Shown here: piece by piece, positions 46,913 to 56,277 of the stretch
Layout of the letters: each line of letters starts with the position of its first letter
Numbering within the stretch: the first letter of the stretch is position 1
From: JBJMHZ01 sp045807125
Lineage (GTDB): Bacteria > Actinomycetota > Actinomycetes > JAWWOL01
NCBI GenBank assembly: GCA_045807125.1
Contig: JBJMHZ010000008.1
Coordinates: forward strand, 1 to 64,000
DNA: 64,000 nucleotides
Direction: 5' to 3'
Notes under the pieces: generated by a model
Database searches by the model: none
Told to the model about the DNA's origin: nothing
Seen by the model: the letters and a program-made list of their open reading frames with translations, nothing else
Position numbers and translations under genes: made by a program

Positions 46913-47635
46913 GTGCTCGTAGCCGGGTTCCCCGCCGGGTCGTGGCAGACCAACTGCTACGTCGTGGCCCCGGCCGCCGGCGAGCAGTGCGTCATCGTCG
47001 ACCCGGGTCAGGACGCGACGAGCGGCATCGAGAAGGTGCTGCGCGAGCACCGGCTCGCGCCGGCCGCCGTCCTGCTCACCCACGGCCACATCGACCACAT
47101 CTGGTCGGTGGTGCCGGTGTGCGGCGCCCACGGGGTGCCGGCCTACGTCCATCCGGCCGACCGCGACCTGCTGAGCGACCCGGCGAAGGGCCTCGGCCTG
47201 CAGGTGGGCCGCGAGTTGCTCCCCGGCGTGGCGTTCGGCGAGCCGGACGACGTGCGGGAGATCACCGACGGCGGCGTCGTCGAGATCGCCGGGCTGGAGA
47301 TCGCGATCGACCTCGCGCCCGGTCACACGCCCGGCTCGGTCACGTTCCGGCTGCCGGAGGGCGACCAGCAGGTCCTCCTCAGCGGCGACCTGCTCTTCGC
47401 CGGCTCGATCGGCCGCACCGACCTGCCGGGCGGCGACACCGCCGAGATCATGCGCTCGCTCGCTCGGGTCTGCCTGCCGCTGCCCGACGAGACGATCGTG
47501 CTCGCCGGGCACGGCCCGCGCACGACGATCGGCAGGGAGCGGGCCAGCAACCCGTACCTGCGGCAGGCGGCGCAGGAGGCGGCGACGGGGGCGGCGGGGG
47601 CGGCGGTCGCGGACGCGCCGAGGCGGGGGCTGTAG
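46913..47635 (+). CDS. Metallo-beta-lactamase-fold hydrolase, glyoxalase II-like
   Basis: The 240-residue protein has the binuclear-metal motif THGHIDHIW (HxHxDH), then further His in APGHTPGSV and Asp in LSGDLLFAGSIGRTD, and a final VLAGHGPRTTIGRER. These ligands match glyoxalase II / hydroxyacylglutathione hydrolase-like enzymes. In mycobacteria the homologue (Rv2581c) lies between ppiB and hisS, as here. GTG 46913 follows AAGGACGAAC. Substrate is likely a small thioester or ester, not fixed. hisS begins right after the stop. Confidence 0.9.
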   Translation: MLVAGFPAGSWQTNCYVVAPAAGEQCVIVDPGQDATSGIEKVLREHRLAPAAVLLTHGHIDHIWSVVPVCGAHGVPAYVHPADRDLLSDPAKGLGLQVGRELLPGVAFGEPDDVREITDGGVVEIAGLEIAIDLAPGHTPGSVTFRLPEGDQQVLLSGDLLFAGSIGRTDLPGGDTAEIMRSLARVCLPLPDETIVLAGHGPRTTIGRERASNPYLRQAAQEAATGAAGAAVADAPRRGL

Positions 47636-48898
47636 GTGACCGGCACGTTCCGCGCGCCGAGGGGCACCTTCGACCTGGTGCCGCCCCGCTCGCACGTCGT
47701 CCTCGCGGTGCGGGACGCGATGGCGGCGCCGCTGCGCCTGGCCGGGTACGGCTACGTCGAGACGCCGACCTTCGAGGACACCGCGCTGTTCGCGCGCGGG
47801 GTGGGCGAGTCGACCGACGTCGTGGCAAAGGAGATGTACTCGTTCACCACCAAGGGCGGCGACGCGGTGAGCCTGCGCCCCGAGGGGACGGCGAGCGTGC
47901 TGCGGGCCGTGCTCGAGCACGGCCTCGACAAGGGCCCGCTGCCGGTGAAGCTGTGGTACTCCGGCTCGTTCTACCGGTACGAGCGGCCGCAGAAGGGCCG
48001 CTACCGGCACTTCTCGCAGGTCGGTGCCGAGGCGCTCGGCAGCGAGGACCCGGCGGTCGACGCCGAGCTCGTCCTGCTCGCCGTCGACGCGTACGCGTCG
48101 CTGGGGCTCACCGGCGTGCGGCTGCTGCTGAACTCGCTCGGCTGCCGGGAGTGCCGCCCGGCGTACCGCTCCGCCCTCCAGGACTTCCTGCGCGCGCTCG
48201 ACCTCGACGACGACACCAGGCGCCGGGTGGAGATCAACCCGCTGCGGGTGCTCGACGACAAGCGGCCCGAGGTGGCGGCCCAGCTCGCCGGCGCGCCGCT
48301 GCCCGTCGATCACCTGTGCCCGGCCTGCAAGGCCCACCACGACGCGGTCCGCCGGCTGCTCGCCGACGCCGGAGCCGCCTGGACCGACGAGCCCCGGCTC
48401 GTGCGCGGCCTCGACTACTACACCCGCACCACGTTCGAGTTCGTCCACGACGGGCTGGGCGCGCAGAGCGCGGTGGGCGGTGGCGGCCGCTACGACGGGC
48501 TGGCCGAGATCATCGGCGGTCCGGCGCTGCCCGGCGTCGGCTGGGCGCTCGGCGTCGACCGCACGGTGCTGGCGCTCGAGGCCGAGGGCGTCGAACCACC
48601 GGTGCCGCCCGGCGTGGAGGTCTTCGGCGTCCCGCTCGGCGAGGAGGCTCGCCGCGCCGTCTTCGGCGTCGTCGTCCGGCTGCGCCGCAGCGGCATCGCC
48701 GCTGACCTCTCGTTCGGCGGCAAGGGGCTGAAGGGCGCGATGCGGGCGGCCGACCGCTCGGGCGCCCGGTGGGCGGTCGTCGTGGGCGACCGAGATCTCG
48801 AGGCGGGCGTCGCCCAGGTCAAGGACCTCGTCTCGGGCGACCAGACCGCCGTCGCGCTCGCCGAGGTCGTCGACTGGTTCGAGGAGAGGCGCTCGTGA
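47636..48898 (+). CDS. hisS: Histidyl-tRNA synthetase
   Basis: HisRS is a class II synthetase. The 420-residue product has motif 1 in AMAAPLRLAGYGYVETPTFE, motif 2 YSGSFYRYERPQKGRYRHFSQ (47950-48010 region), the histidine-specific RGLDYYTRTTFEF, GGGGRYDGLAEIIGG, and the anticodon-binding C-terminal domain. GTG 47636 immediately follows the MBL stop. It overlaps aspS by GTGA, so the two synthetases are translated together, a common actinobacterial arrangement. Confidence 0.96.
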   Translation: MTGTFRAPRGTFDLVPPRSHVVLAVRDAMAAPLRLAGYGYVETPTFEDTALFARGVGESTDVVAKEMYSFTTKGGDAVSLRPEGTASVLRAVLEHGLDKGPLPVKLWYSGSFYRYERPQKGRYRHFSQVGAEALGSEDPAVDAELVLLAVDAYASLGLTGVRLLLNSLGCRECRPAYRSALQDFLRALDLDDDTRRRVEINPLRVLDDKRPEVAAQLAGAPLPVDHLCPACKAHHDAVRRLLADAGAAWTDEPRLVRGLDYYTRTTFEFVHDGLGAQSAVGGGGRYDGLAEIIGGPALPGVGWALGVDRTVLALEAEGVEPPVPPGVEVFGVPLGEEARRAVFGVVVRLRRSGIAADLSFGGKGLKGAMRAADRSGARWAVVVGDRDLEAGVAQVKDLVSGDQTAVALAEVVDWFEERRS

Positions 48899-50727
48899 TC
48901 CGCACCCACGAGGCCGGCGCCCTGCGCAAGGAGCACGCCGGCCGGACCGTCACGCTCGCCGGCTGGGTCGCGAGGAGGCGCGACCACGGCGGCGTCGTCT
49001 TCATCGACCTGCGCGAGGCCTCCGGCGTGGTCCAGGTCGTCTTCCGCGAGGACGCGGTGGCCGAGACCGCCCACGCGCTGCGCGCCGAGCACTGCGTGCG
49101 CGTCGTCGGCGAGGTGGTCGAGCGCCCGGCCGGCAACGCCAACCCGCACCTGCCGACCGGCGAGGTCGAGGTGCTGGCCACCGCGCTCGAGGTGCTGAGC
49201 GAGTCGGCGGAGCTGCCGTTCCCCATCGAGGGCGCCGGCGAGGAGATCACCAGCAACGTGGACGAGCGGCTGCGCTGGCGCTACCGCTACCTCGACCTGC
49301 GCCGGGCCGGCCCGGCCCGCGCGCTGCGCACCAGAGCGCGCGTCACGTCGCTGATGCGGCGGGTGATGGACGACAACGGCTTCCTCGACATCGAGACGCC
49401 GTACCTCACCCGCTCCACCCCGGAAGGCGCGCGCGACTTCCTGGTACCGGTGCGGCTGCAGCCGGGTCACTGGTACGCGCTGCCGCAGAGCCCGCAACTG
49501 TTCAAGCAGCTGCTCATGGTGGCCGGCATGGAGCGCTACTACCAGATCGCGCGCTGCTTCCGGGACGAGGACTTCCGCGCCGACCGCACGCCGGAGTTCA
49601 CCCAGCTCGACGTCGAGATGAGCTTCCCCGACGAGGAGGACGTCTTCGCGCTCTCCGAGCAGCTCATCGCGACGCTGTGGCGCGAGCTGCTCGACGTCGA
49701 GCTGCCCACGCCGTTCCCGCGCCTGACCTACGCCGATGCGATGCGCCGGTACGGCTCGGACAAGCCTGACCTGCGCTTCGAGCTGGAGCTGGCCGACCTG
49801 TCGGGCTTCTTCGCCGAGACGGCCGTCGGCGTCTTCCGCACCGTCCTGACCGCGCCGGACGGTCACGTCGGCGCCGTCCTGATGCCCGGCGGCGCCGAGC
49901 TCACGCGCAAGCAGCTCGACGGCTGGGTCGACTGGGCCAAGGGCCGCGGCGCCAAGGGCCTCGCGCACGTCGCCGTCGAGGCCGACGGCACGCTGCGCTC
50001 GCCGCTCGCCAAGTTCTTCTCCCAGGCCGAGACCGACGGCTTCGCCGAGGCGGCCGGCGCCGAGCCGGGCGACCTGGTCCTCCTGGTCGCCGCGCCGCGG
50101 CGGGAGGCGCTCGACCTGCTGGGCGCGCTGCGCCTCGCGGTGGCCCGCGACCGCAAGCAGGTGCGCGAGGACGAGTGGCGCTTCCTGTGGGTGGTCGAGG
50201 CGCCGATGTTCGAGCCGACCGACGGCGGCGGCTGGACCGCCGTCCACCACCCGTTCACGGCGCCCACCGCCGAGTGGGCCGACCGGTTCCACGAGGACCC
50301 CGAGCGCGCGCTCGCCCGGGCGTACGACGTGGTCGGCAACGGCATGGAGCTCGGCGGCGGCTCGATCCGTATCCACCGGGCGGAGATGCAGCAGCGGGTC
50401 TTCGACGTCATCGGGCTCACCCGCGAGGAGGCCGAGTCGAAGTTCGGCTTCCTGCTCGAGGCGTTCCGCTACGGGCCGCCGCCGCACGGCGGCATCGCGT
50501 TCGGGCTCGACCGGATCGCCGCCACGCTCGCCGGCACCGAGGCGATCCGCGAGGTGATGGCGTTCCCGAAGGCATCGAGCGGCGGCGACCCGCTCACCGG
50601 CGCGCCGACGCCCATCACCGACGAGCAGCGCAAGGAGGCCGGCGTCGACGTCCGGCCGGAGGGGGAGCGCGCGCCGCTGCCCAACCGGCCGGCCGGCGAG
50701 ACGCGCCCGGACGAGAGGCGCTCCTGA
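48895..50727 (+). CDS. aspS: Aspartyl-tRNA synthetase
   Basis: The 610-residue product is a bacterial-type class II AspRS with an OB-fold anticodon domain (1-110, VTLAGWVARRRDHGGVVFIDLR), motif 1 RYRYLDLRR, the GAD insert (about 285-410), motif 2 QIARCFRDEDFRADRTPEFTQ, and motif 3 GGIAFGLDRI. The HHPFTAP segment is present. GTG 48895 overlaps the hisS stop. It could be discriminating (Asp only) or non-discriminating (Asp/Asn); this depends on whether the genome has AsnRS and gatCAB, not visible here. Confidence 0.96.
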   Translation: MIRTHEAGALRKEHAGRTVTLAGWVARRRDHGGVVFIDLREASGVVQVVFREDAVAETAHALRAEHCVRVVGEVVERPAGNANPHLPTGEVEVLATALEVLSESAELPFPIEGAGEEITSNVDERLRWRYRYLDLRRAGPARALRTRARVTSLMRRVMDDNGFLDIETPYLTRSTPEGARDFLVPVRLQPGHWYALPQSPQLFKQLLMVAGMERYYQIARCFRDEDFRADRTPEFTQLDVEMSFPDEEDVFALSEQLIATLWRELLDVELPTPFPRLTYADAMRRYGSDKPDLRFELELADLSGFFAETAVGVFRTVLTAPDGHVGAVLMPGGAELTRKQLDGWVDWAKGRGAKGLAHVAVEADGTLRSPLAKFFSQAETDGFAEAAGAEPGDLVLLVAAPRREALDLLGALRLAVARDRKQVREDEWRFLWVVEAPMFEPTDGGGWTAVHHPFTAPTAEWADRFHEDPERALARAYDVVGNGMELGGGSIRIHRAEMQQRVFDVIGLTREEAESKFGFLLEAFRYGPPPHGGIAFGLDRIAATLAGTEAIREVMAFPKASSGGDPLTGAPTPITDEQRKEAGVDVRPEGERAPLPNRPAGETRPDERRS

Positions 50728-50765
50728 TCGGCGCTGGCGCCGCGCCCGTGGCATGCTGACCGATC

Positions 50766-51233
50766 GTGGTGGTGCTGGCTGTGCTGTTCGGCCCGGCCGT
50801 GCTGGGTGGCGTGCTCGGGTACGTCGCGGTGGGCTGGCTCGGCGCGCTCGTCGGCGCGCCGATCGGCTTCGTGATCGGCCTGACCGCCCTCGCCGGCGTG
50901 CTCACGCCGTGGGTGACCCGCGCCGTGCTCGCGCAGCACGGCCTCCGCATGCGCGGCTCGCGCTGGCGGGGCGGCCTCGAGGTCTGGGACCTGCGGGCCC
51001 GCGAGGTCACCGTCGTGCGGGGCCTGCTGCGGCCGCGGGCGACGGTGCGCCGCCTCGACCGCCGCGACGTGCCGCCGGACCCGCCGCGCGACCCGCCGGC
51101 GATCCCCGGCCTGTGGCCGGTGCCCCCTGAGCAGAGCGACGTGCCGCAGCTGCAGCGGGCGCTCGCCCGGGCCCGCCGCTACCGCTCGACGGCGGTCAGC
51201 GTGGTGGACGAGCGCCCCCGGCGCGGCCGCTGA
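50766..51233 (+). CDS. Small two-helix membrane protein, unassigned
   Basis: The 155-residue protein has two hydrophobic helices (about 2-25 and 27-48), then a basic cytoplasmic part with RMRGSRWRGGLEVWDLRAREVTVVRG and a Pro-rich segment (about 101-118). I do not recognise the family. GTG 50766 gives the longest frame with membrane character. It lies 38 bases after aspS on the same strand, with no terminator seen, and before rarA, which has its own -10 box. The frame fits actinobacterial codon bias. Confidence 0.65.
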   Translation: MVVLAVLFGPAVLGGVLGYVAVGWLGALVGAPIGFVIGLTALAGVLTPWVTRAVLAQHGLRMRGSRWRGGLEVWDLRAREVTVVRGLLRPRATVRRLDRRDVPPDPPRDPPAIPGLWPVPPEQSDVPQLQRALARARRYRSTAVSVVDERPRRGR

Positions 51234-51299
51234 CGCGGGGCCGGCGGGCCGGCCGCCGCCATGGCGGCGCTGGTCGCCGCGCAAGGCGCCCGGCCGCGC

Positions 51300-51305
51300 T
51301 AGGGT
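51300..51305 (+). promoter_or_regulatory. -10 box TAGGGT of rarA
   Basis: TAGGGT ends six bases before GTG 51312 and no Shine-Dalgarno intervenes, so the mRNA would be leaderless. Confidence 0.5.
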
Positions 51306-51311
51306 CGGCGC

Positions 51312-52832
51312 GTGTCGCACGAGGACGACCTGTTCACCGCCGCGGCGGAGGCCGCCGGGCGCGGCGAGTCGTCGGTGGCGCCGCTCGCGGTGCGCATGCG
51401 GCCGCGCACGCTCGACGAGGTGGTTGGCCAGGCGCACCTGCTGCGCACCGGCTCGCCGCTGCGGCAGCTGGTCGAGGGCGGCGCCGCGACCTCGGTGATC
51501 ATGTGGGGCCCGCCGGGCACCGGCAAGACCACCCTCGCGTACGTCGTCTCGCACGCCACCGGGCGGCGCTTCGTCGAGCTGTCGGCGGTGACCGCCGGCG
51601 TCAAGGACGTGCGCGCGGTGATCGACGAGGCGCGCCGCCAGCTGGCCATGCACGACCGGCAGACCGTGCTGTTCATCGACGAGGTGCACCGCTTCAACAA
51701 GGCCCAGCAGGACGCGCTGCTGCCCGCGGTCGAGAACCGCTGGATCACCCTCATCGCGGCCACGACGGAGAACCCGTCGTTCTCGATCATCTCGCCGCTG
51801 CTGTCCCGCTCGCTCATGCTGGTGCTCGAGCCGCTGGGCGACGACGACGTCCGGCGCCTCGTCGACCGGGCGCTCGGCACCGAGCTGCGCCCGATGACGA
51901 TCGGCGGCGAGGAGCGCGACGCGATCGTGCGGATGGCGGGCGGTGACGCGCGGCGGGCGCTCACCGTCCTGGAGGCGGCCGCGCAGTCGGCCACCGCCCA
52001 CGGTCGGGAGGCGATCGACGCCGTCGCGCTGGCCGATGCGGTGGACCGGGTGCCGGTCGTCTACGACCGCGCGGGGGACCAGCACTACGACGTCATCAGC
52101 GCGTTCATCAAGTCGGTGCGGGGCAGCGACGTCGATGCGGCGCTGCACTACCTGGCCCGCATGATCGAGGCCGGGGAGGACCCCCGCTTCATCGCCCGGC
52201 GGCTGATGATCCTCGCGAGCGAGGACATCGGGCTGGCCGACCCCACCGCCTTGTGGACGGCGGTCGCCGCTGCCCACGCGCTCGAGCTGATCGGGCTGCC
52301 GGAGGCGCGGCTCAACCTCGCCCAGGCGACGATCGCGCTCGCCCTCGCCCCGAAGTCCAACGCGGTCATCACGGCGATCGGGGCCGCTTCGGCCGACGTG
52401 CGGGCCGGGCGCACCGGGCCGGTGCCCGCCCACCTGCGCGACGCGCACTACCCGGGCGCCAAGCAGCTCGGCCACGGCAAGGGCTACGTCTACAGCCACG
52501 ACGAGCCGAGCGGCATCGCGGCCCAGCAGTACGCGCCGGACGGCGTGCACGGCCGGCGCTACTACGAACCGAGCGGGCACGGCCGCGAGGCGGCGTGCGC
52601 GGAGCGGCTCGCCACGATCCGCCGGGCCCTCGCCGGCGAGCCGGGCGGTGACACGGCTGCGGTCCGGTCGGAGCCGCCCGATACGGTTACCCCTGCGCCG
52701 GCCACGACGGCCCCAGGCAACACGACGACCCCCGACACGACGACGACCCCCGGCGGGCCGGCCGACCAAGGGAGCGAGGCCACGACGATGAGCGAAGCAA
52801 CGGGCGAGCAGGGGACGGCCGGCCGTGGGTGA
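51312..52832 (+). CDS. rarA: Replication-associated recombination protein A (MgsA/RarA ATPase)
   Basis: RarA is an AAA+ ATPase related to clamp loaders, acting at stalled forks. The 506-residue product contains PLAVRMRPRTLDEVVGQAHLL, Walker A GPPGTGKTTLAYV, Walker B VLFIDEVHRFNKAQQDALL, sensor 1 in LIAATTENPSFS, and LASEDIGLADP in the C-terminal domain. Residues about 441-506 are a non-family tail rich in Thr/Pro/Gly/Asp. GTG 51312 lacks a ribosome-binding site but has TAGGGT six bases upstream. The end overlaps the next gene by 8 bp. Confidence 0.95.
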   Translation: MSHEDDLFTAAAEAAGRGESSVAPLAVRMRPRTLDEVVGQAHLLRTGSPLRQLVEGGAATSVIMWGPPGTGKTTLAYVVSHATGRRFVELSAVTAGVKDVRAVIDEARRQLAMHDRQTVLFIDEVHRFNKAQQDALLPAVENRWITLIAATTENPSFSIISPLLSRSLMLVLEPLGDDDVRRLVDRALGTELRPMTIGGEERDAIVRMAGGDARRALTVLEAAAQSATAHGREAIDAVALADAVDRVPVVYDRAGDQHYDVISAFIKSVRGSDVDAALHYLARMIEAGEDPRFIARRLMILASEDIGLADPTALWTAVAAAHALELIGLPEARLNLAQATIALALAPKSNAVITAIGAASADVRAGRTGPVPAHLRDAHYPGAKQLGHGKGYVYSHDEPSGIAAQQYAPDGVHGRRYYEPSGHGREAACAERLATIRRALAGEPGGDTAAVRSEPPDTVTPAPATTAPGNTTTPDTTTTPGGPADQGSEATTMSEATGEQGTAGRG

Positions 52833-53292
52833 GATCTCCGGCTGGCAGCTCGGCTGGGTGATCCTCGCCTCCGGGCTGACCGTGGCGCTGCTCGCGCTGT
52901 CGTTCTTCGTCCTGGCCAAGCTTGGGCGGATCATCGACCGCGCCGGCGAGGTGGTGACCGAGGCGCAGACGTCGCTGCGCAAGGCCACCGACGAGGCGCT
53001 GCTGCCGATCGCCGGCGAGGCGACGACCACGATGGGCCACGTCAACGCGCAGCTCGCGCGGGTCGACACGATCACCGGGCAGGTGGCCGAGGTCACGTCC
53101 AACGTCTCGGCGCTCACGGCCGTCTTCGCTGCCACCCTCGGCGGGCCCGCGGTGCGGGCCGCCGCGTTCAGCTACGGCGTGCGCAGGGCGCTGCGCCACC
53201 GCCGCAGGGACAACCTCGAGCGCCGCGCCCGCGCCGAGCTGCGGGGCGGGCGCGGCGTCCCGCGCGCCCGCGGCGCGCACCGGGAGGGCTGA
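52825..53292 (+). CDS. DUF948-like membrane protein
   Basis: The 155-residue protein has one N-terminal TM helix (about 8-32, LGWVILASGLTVALLALSFF) followed by a long amphipathic helical segment (about 33-110) with regular A/T/V spacing, as in DUF948 proteins, and an Arg-rich cytoplasmic tail. GTG 52825 overlaps the rarA frame. Similar genes sit between rarA and alaS in many actinobacteria. The function is unknown; membrane-associated coiled-coil is a reasonable reading. Confidence 0.75.
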   Translation: MGEISGWQLGWVILASGLTVALLALSFFVLAKLGRIIDRAGEVVTEAQTSLRKATDEALLPIAGEATTTMGHVNAQLARVDTITGQVAEVTSNVSALTAVFAATLGGPAVRAAAFSYGVRRALRHRRRDNLERRARAELRGGRGVPRARGAHREG

Positions 53293-53294
53293 CC

Positions 53295-53588
53295 ATGCGC
53301 CGCCTGTTCTGGATCGCGGCCGGCGCCGCCGCCGGCATCTACGCGGTGCGCCGCGTGCAGCGCACCGCCGTCTCGCTGTCGGAGTCGCTGTCCCCGCAGG
53401 GGGTCGCGGCGTCGCTCTCCGCCGCGCTGCGCGACCTCGGCGAGGCGATCCGCGAGTTCTCCGACGAGGTGCGGGCCGGCATGGCCGAGCGGGAAATCGA
53501 ACTGCGCGAAGCGCTCGGCCTCGGCGACGATGAGCCGGTGGCCGCCGGGTCGGCCCGTCCAGACGCCCGAGCATCCGACGAATGGTGA
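53295..53588 (+). CDS. DUF6167-like small membrane-associated protein
   Basis: The 97-residue product has a short hydrophobic N-terminus (about 3-17, RLFWIAAGAAAGIYAVRR), then a helical acidic segment, LRDLGEAIREFSDEVRAGMAEREIELREAL. It follows the DUF948-like gene by two bases, so they are coupled, and precedes alaS. Family identity is judged from length, architecture and position; function unknown. Confidence 0.7.
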   Translation: MRRLFWIAAGAAAGIYAVRRVQRTAVSLSESLSPQGVAASLSAALRDLGEAIREFSDEVRAGMAEREIELREALGLGDDEPVAAGSARPDARASDEW

Positions 53589-53592
53589 GCGC

Positions 53593-56277
53593 ATGCAGTC
53601 CGCCGAGATCAACCGCCGGTTCCTGACGTTCTTCGAGCGCCGAGGGCACACGGTGGTGCCGTCGGCGTCGCTCATCTCCGACGACCCCACGCTGCTGCTC
53701 GTGCCGGCCGGCATGGTGCCCTTCAAGCCCTACTTCAGCGGGCAGCAGCCGGCCCCGTACGCCAGGGCCACCAGCATCCAGAAGTGCGTGCGCACCCCCG
53801 ACATCGACGTCGTCGGCACGACCACCCGGCACCTGACCTTCTTCCAGATGGCCGGCAACTTCAGCTTCGGCGACTACTTCAAGGAAGCGGCCGTCACGAT
53901 GGCCTGGGAGCTGCTGACGGCGCCGGTCGACCGCGACGGCTTCGGCTTCGACCCCGAGCGGCTGTGGGCCACCGTCTTCGCGGACGACGACGAGGCGCAC
54001 GAGATCTGGACGAGGGTGGTCGGCCTGCCGCCCGAGCGGGTGCAGCGCCGCGGCATGGAGGACAACTTCTGGTCGATGGGCGTGCCCGGCCCGTGCGGGC
54101 CGTGCTCGGAGATCTACTACGACCGCGGCCCTGCGCACGGCCGCGAGGGCGGTCCGGTCGCCGACGAGGACCGCTACCTCGAGGTCTGGAACCTCGTCTT
54201 CATGCAGTTCGAGCGCGGCCCGGGCGCCGGCAAGAGCGACTTCCCGATCCTCGGCGAGCTGCCCGCGAAGAGCATCGACACCGGCATGGGCATCGAGCGG
54301 ATGGCCGTGCTGCTGCAGGGCGTCGACAACATCTACGAGACCGACCTGCTCCGCCCGATCCTCGCGACGGCCGAGCGGCTGACCGGCACGGCGTACGGCA
54401 CCACCGCCGGCTCCGACGTCCGGCTGCGGGTGATCGCCGACCACATGCGCAGCGCGACGATGCTGGTGGCCGACGGCGTCGTGCCGGGCAACGAGGGGCG
54501 CGGCTACGTGCTGCGGCGCATCCTGCGGCGGGTCATCCGCAACGCCCGCCTGCTCGGCGCCCACGAGCCGGTCATCGCCGAGCTGACCGGGACGACGGTC
54601 GAGGTGATGGCGCCGTCCTACCCGGGGCTCCGCGCCGAGCGCGGCCGCATCGAGCAGGTCGTGGTGACCGAGGAGCAGTCGTTCCTGCAGACCCTGCGCA
54701 GTGGCACCACGCGGTTCGAGGCGACCGCTGCCGAGGCCGGCCGGTCCGGGCGGGCGCTGCCGGGGGAGCGCGCCTTCGAGCTGCACGACACGTACGGCTT
54801 CCCGATCGAGCTCACGGTCGAGATGGCCGCCGAGGCCGGGCTCGAGGTCGACGAGGAGGGCTTCCGGGCGCTGATGCAGGAGCAGCGCGACCGGGCCAAG
54901 CAGGACGCCTACCGCAAGAAGGCCGGACGCACCGACGTGTCGGCCTACCGGGGCATCCTCGACGAGGCGGGGGAGCCGGAGTTCACCGGCTACGTCGAGG
55001 TGGCCACCGACGCGGCCGTGCGCGGCCTGCTGGTGGACGGCTCGTCGGTGACCTCCGCCGGGGAGGGCGAGGAGGTCGAGGTGGTGCTCGACCGCACGCC
55101 GTTCTACGCGGAGGCCGGCGGCCAGCTGGCCGACACCGGCGTGATCCGGCTCGGGAGCGGCGCCGAGCTCGAGGTGCTCGACGTCCAGAAGCCGCTCGGC
55201 GGGCTCGTGGTGCACCGGGCGCGGGTGCGGTCGGGCGAGGCGGTCGTCGGGGCGGCGGCCCACGCCGAGGTCGACGTGGAGCGGCGGCGGGCCATCTCCC
55301 GCGCCCACACGGCGACCCACCTCGTGCACCGGGCCTTCCGCGGCGCGCTCGGCGAGACGGCCACGCAGGCCGGCTCGCTCAACGCCCCCGGCCGGCTGCG
55401 CTTCGACTTCGCGTCCCCGTCGGCGGTGCCGCCGTCGGTGATCGGCGACGTCGAGGACGAGGTCAACGCCATCCTCGTCGACGATCTCGAGGTGCGCGCC
55501 TTCATCACCAGCCAGGAGGAGGCCCGCCGCATCGGGGCGCTCGCCCTGTTCGGCGAGAAGTACGGCGACCGGGTGCGGGTCGTCGAGGTGGGCGACTACG
55601 CCCGCGAGCTGTGCGGCGGCACGCACGCCGCCCGGTCCGGCCATCTCGGCCTCGTGAAGATCCTGAGCGAAGGGTCGATCGGCGCGGGAGTGCGGCGGGT
55701 CGAGGCCCTCGTCGGCATCGACGCGTTCCGCTTCCTCGCCCGCGAGCACGTCCTCGTGTCGCAGCTGACCGAGCTGCTCAAGGTCGGCGCGGCCGAGGAG
55801 CTGCCCGAGCGGATCGCCGGGCTCACCGGCCGCCTGCGCGACGCCGAGCGGGAGCTGGAGCGGCTGCGGGCCGCCGCCGTCCTGCAGGCAGCGCCCGAGC
55901 TCGCCGGGCGCGCCGAGGACGTCTTCGGCGTCGCGGTGGTCGCGCACGACGCCGGTGCGGTCGGCGCCGACGACCTGCGCCGCCTCGCCAACGACGTCCG
56001 CGGCCGCATCGACCAGGCCAGGCCGGCGGTGGTCGCCCTGGTCGCCGCCGCGGGTGAGCGCCCCTTCGTCGTCGTCGCGGTCAACGAGAGCGGCCGGGCC
56101 TGGGGCCTCAAGGCCGGCGAGCTGGTGCGGGTCGGCGCCGGCGCGCTCGGCGGTGGTGGCGGGGGCCGCGACGACCTCGCGCAGGGCGGCGGCACCGATC
56201 CTGCCCCGGAGGCTCGCAGCAGGGCGCTCGCCGCGATGCGCGACTTCGTCGGCCGGCGGGTGACCGGGAGCGCGTGA
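53593..56277 (+). CDS. alaS: Alanyl-tRNA synthetase
   Basis: AlaRS charges tRNA-Ala and edits Ser/Gly mischarging. The 894-residue product has the aminoacylation core (about 1-260) with FLTFFERRGHTVVPSASL and FFQMAGNFSFGDYFK, and the editing domain (about 550-700) with the zinc-type HTATHLVHRAF and, downstream, CGGTHAARSGHLG. The C-terminal oligomerisation domain carries a Gly-rich stretch before the end. ATG 53593 has GGTGAGC upstream. Its stop overlaps the ruvX start. Some shorter frames within this gene are simply reading-frame shadows. Confidence 0.96.
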   Translation: MQSAEINRRFLTFFERRGHTVVPSASLISDDPTLLLVPAGMVPFKPYFSGQQPAPYARATSIQKCVRTPDIDVVGTTTRHLTFFQMAGNFSFGDYFKEAAVTMAWELLTAPVDRDGFGFDPERLWATVFADDDEAHEIWTRVVGLPPERVQRRGMEDNFWSMGVPGPCGPCSEIYYDRGPAHGREGGPVADEDRYLEVWNLVFMQFERGPGAGKSDFPILGELPAKSIDTGMGIERMAVLLQGVDNIYETDLLRPILATAERLTGTAYGTTAGSDVRLRVIADHMRSATMLVADGVVPGNEGRGYVLRRILRRVIRNARLLGAHEPVIAELTGTTVEVMAPSYPGLRAERGRIEQVVVTEEQSFLQTLRSGTTRFEATAAEAGRSGRALPGERAFELHDTYGFPIELTVEMAAEAGLEVDEEGFRALMQEQRDRAKQDAYRKKAGRTDVSAYRGILDEAGEPEFTGYVEVATDAAVRGLLVDGSSVTSAGEGEEVEVVLDRTPFYAEAGGQLADTGVIRLGSGAELEVLDVQKPLGGLVVHRARVRSGEAVVGAAAHAEVDVERRRAISRAHTATHLVHRAFRGALGETATQAGSLNAPGRLRFDFASPSAVPPSVIGDVEDEVNAILVDDLEVRAFITSQEEARRIGALALFGEKYGDRVRVVEVGDYARELCGGTHAARSGHLGLVKILSEGSIGAGVRRVEALVGIDAFRFLAREHVLVSQLTELLKVGAAEELPERIAGLTGRLRDAERELERLRAAAVLQAAPELAGRAEDVFGVAVVAHDAGAVGADDLRRLANDVRGRIDQARPAVVALVAAAGERPFVVVAVNESGRAWGLKAGELVRVGAGALGGGGGGRDDLAQGGGTDPAPEARSRALAAMRDFVGRRVTGSA

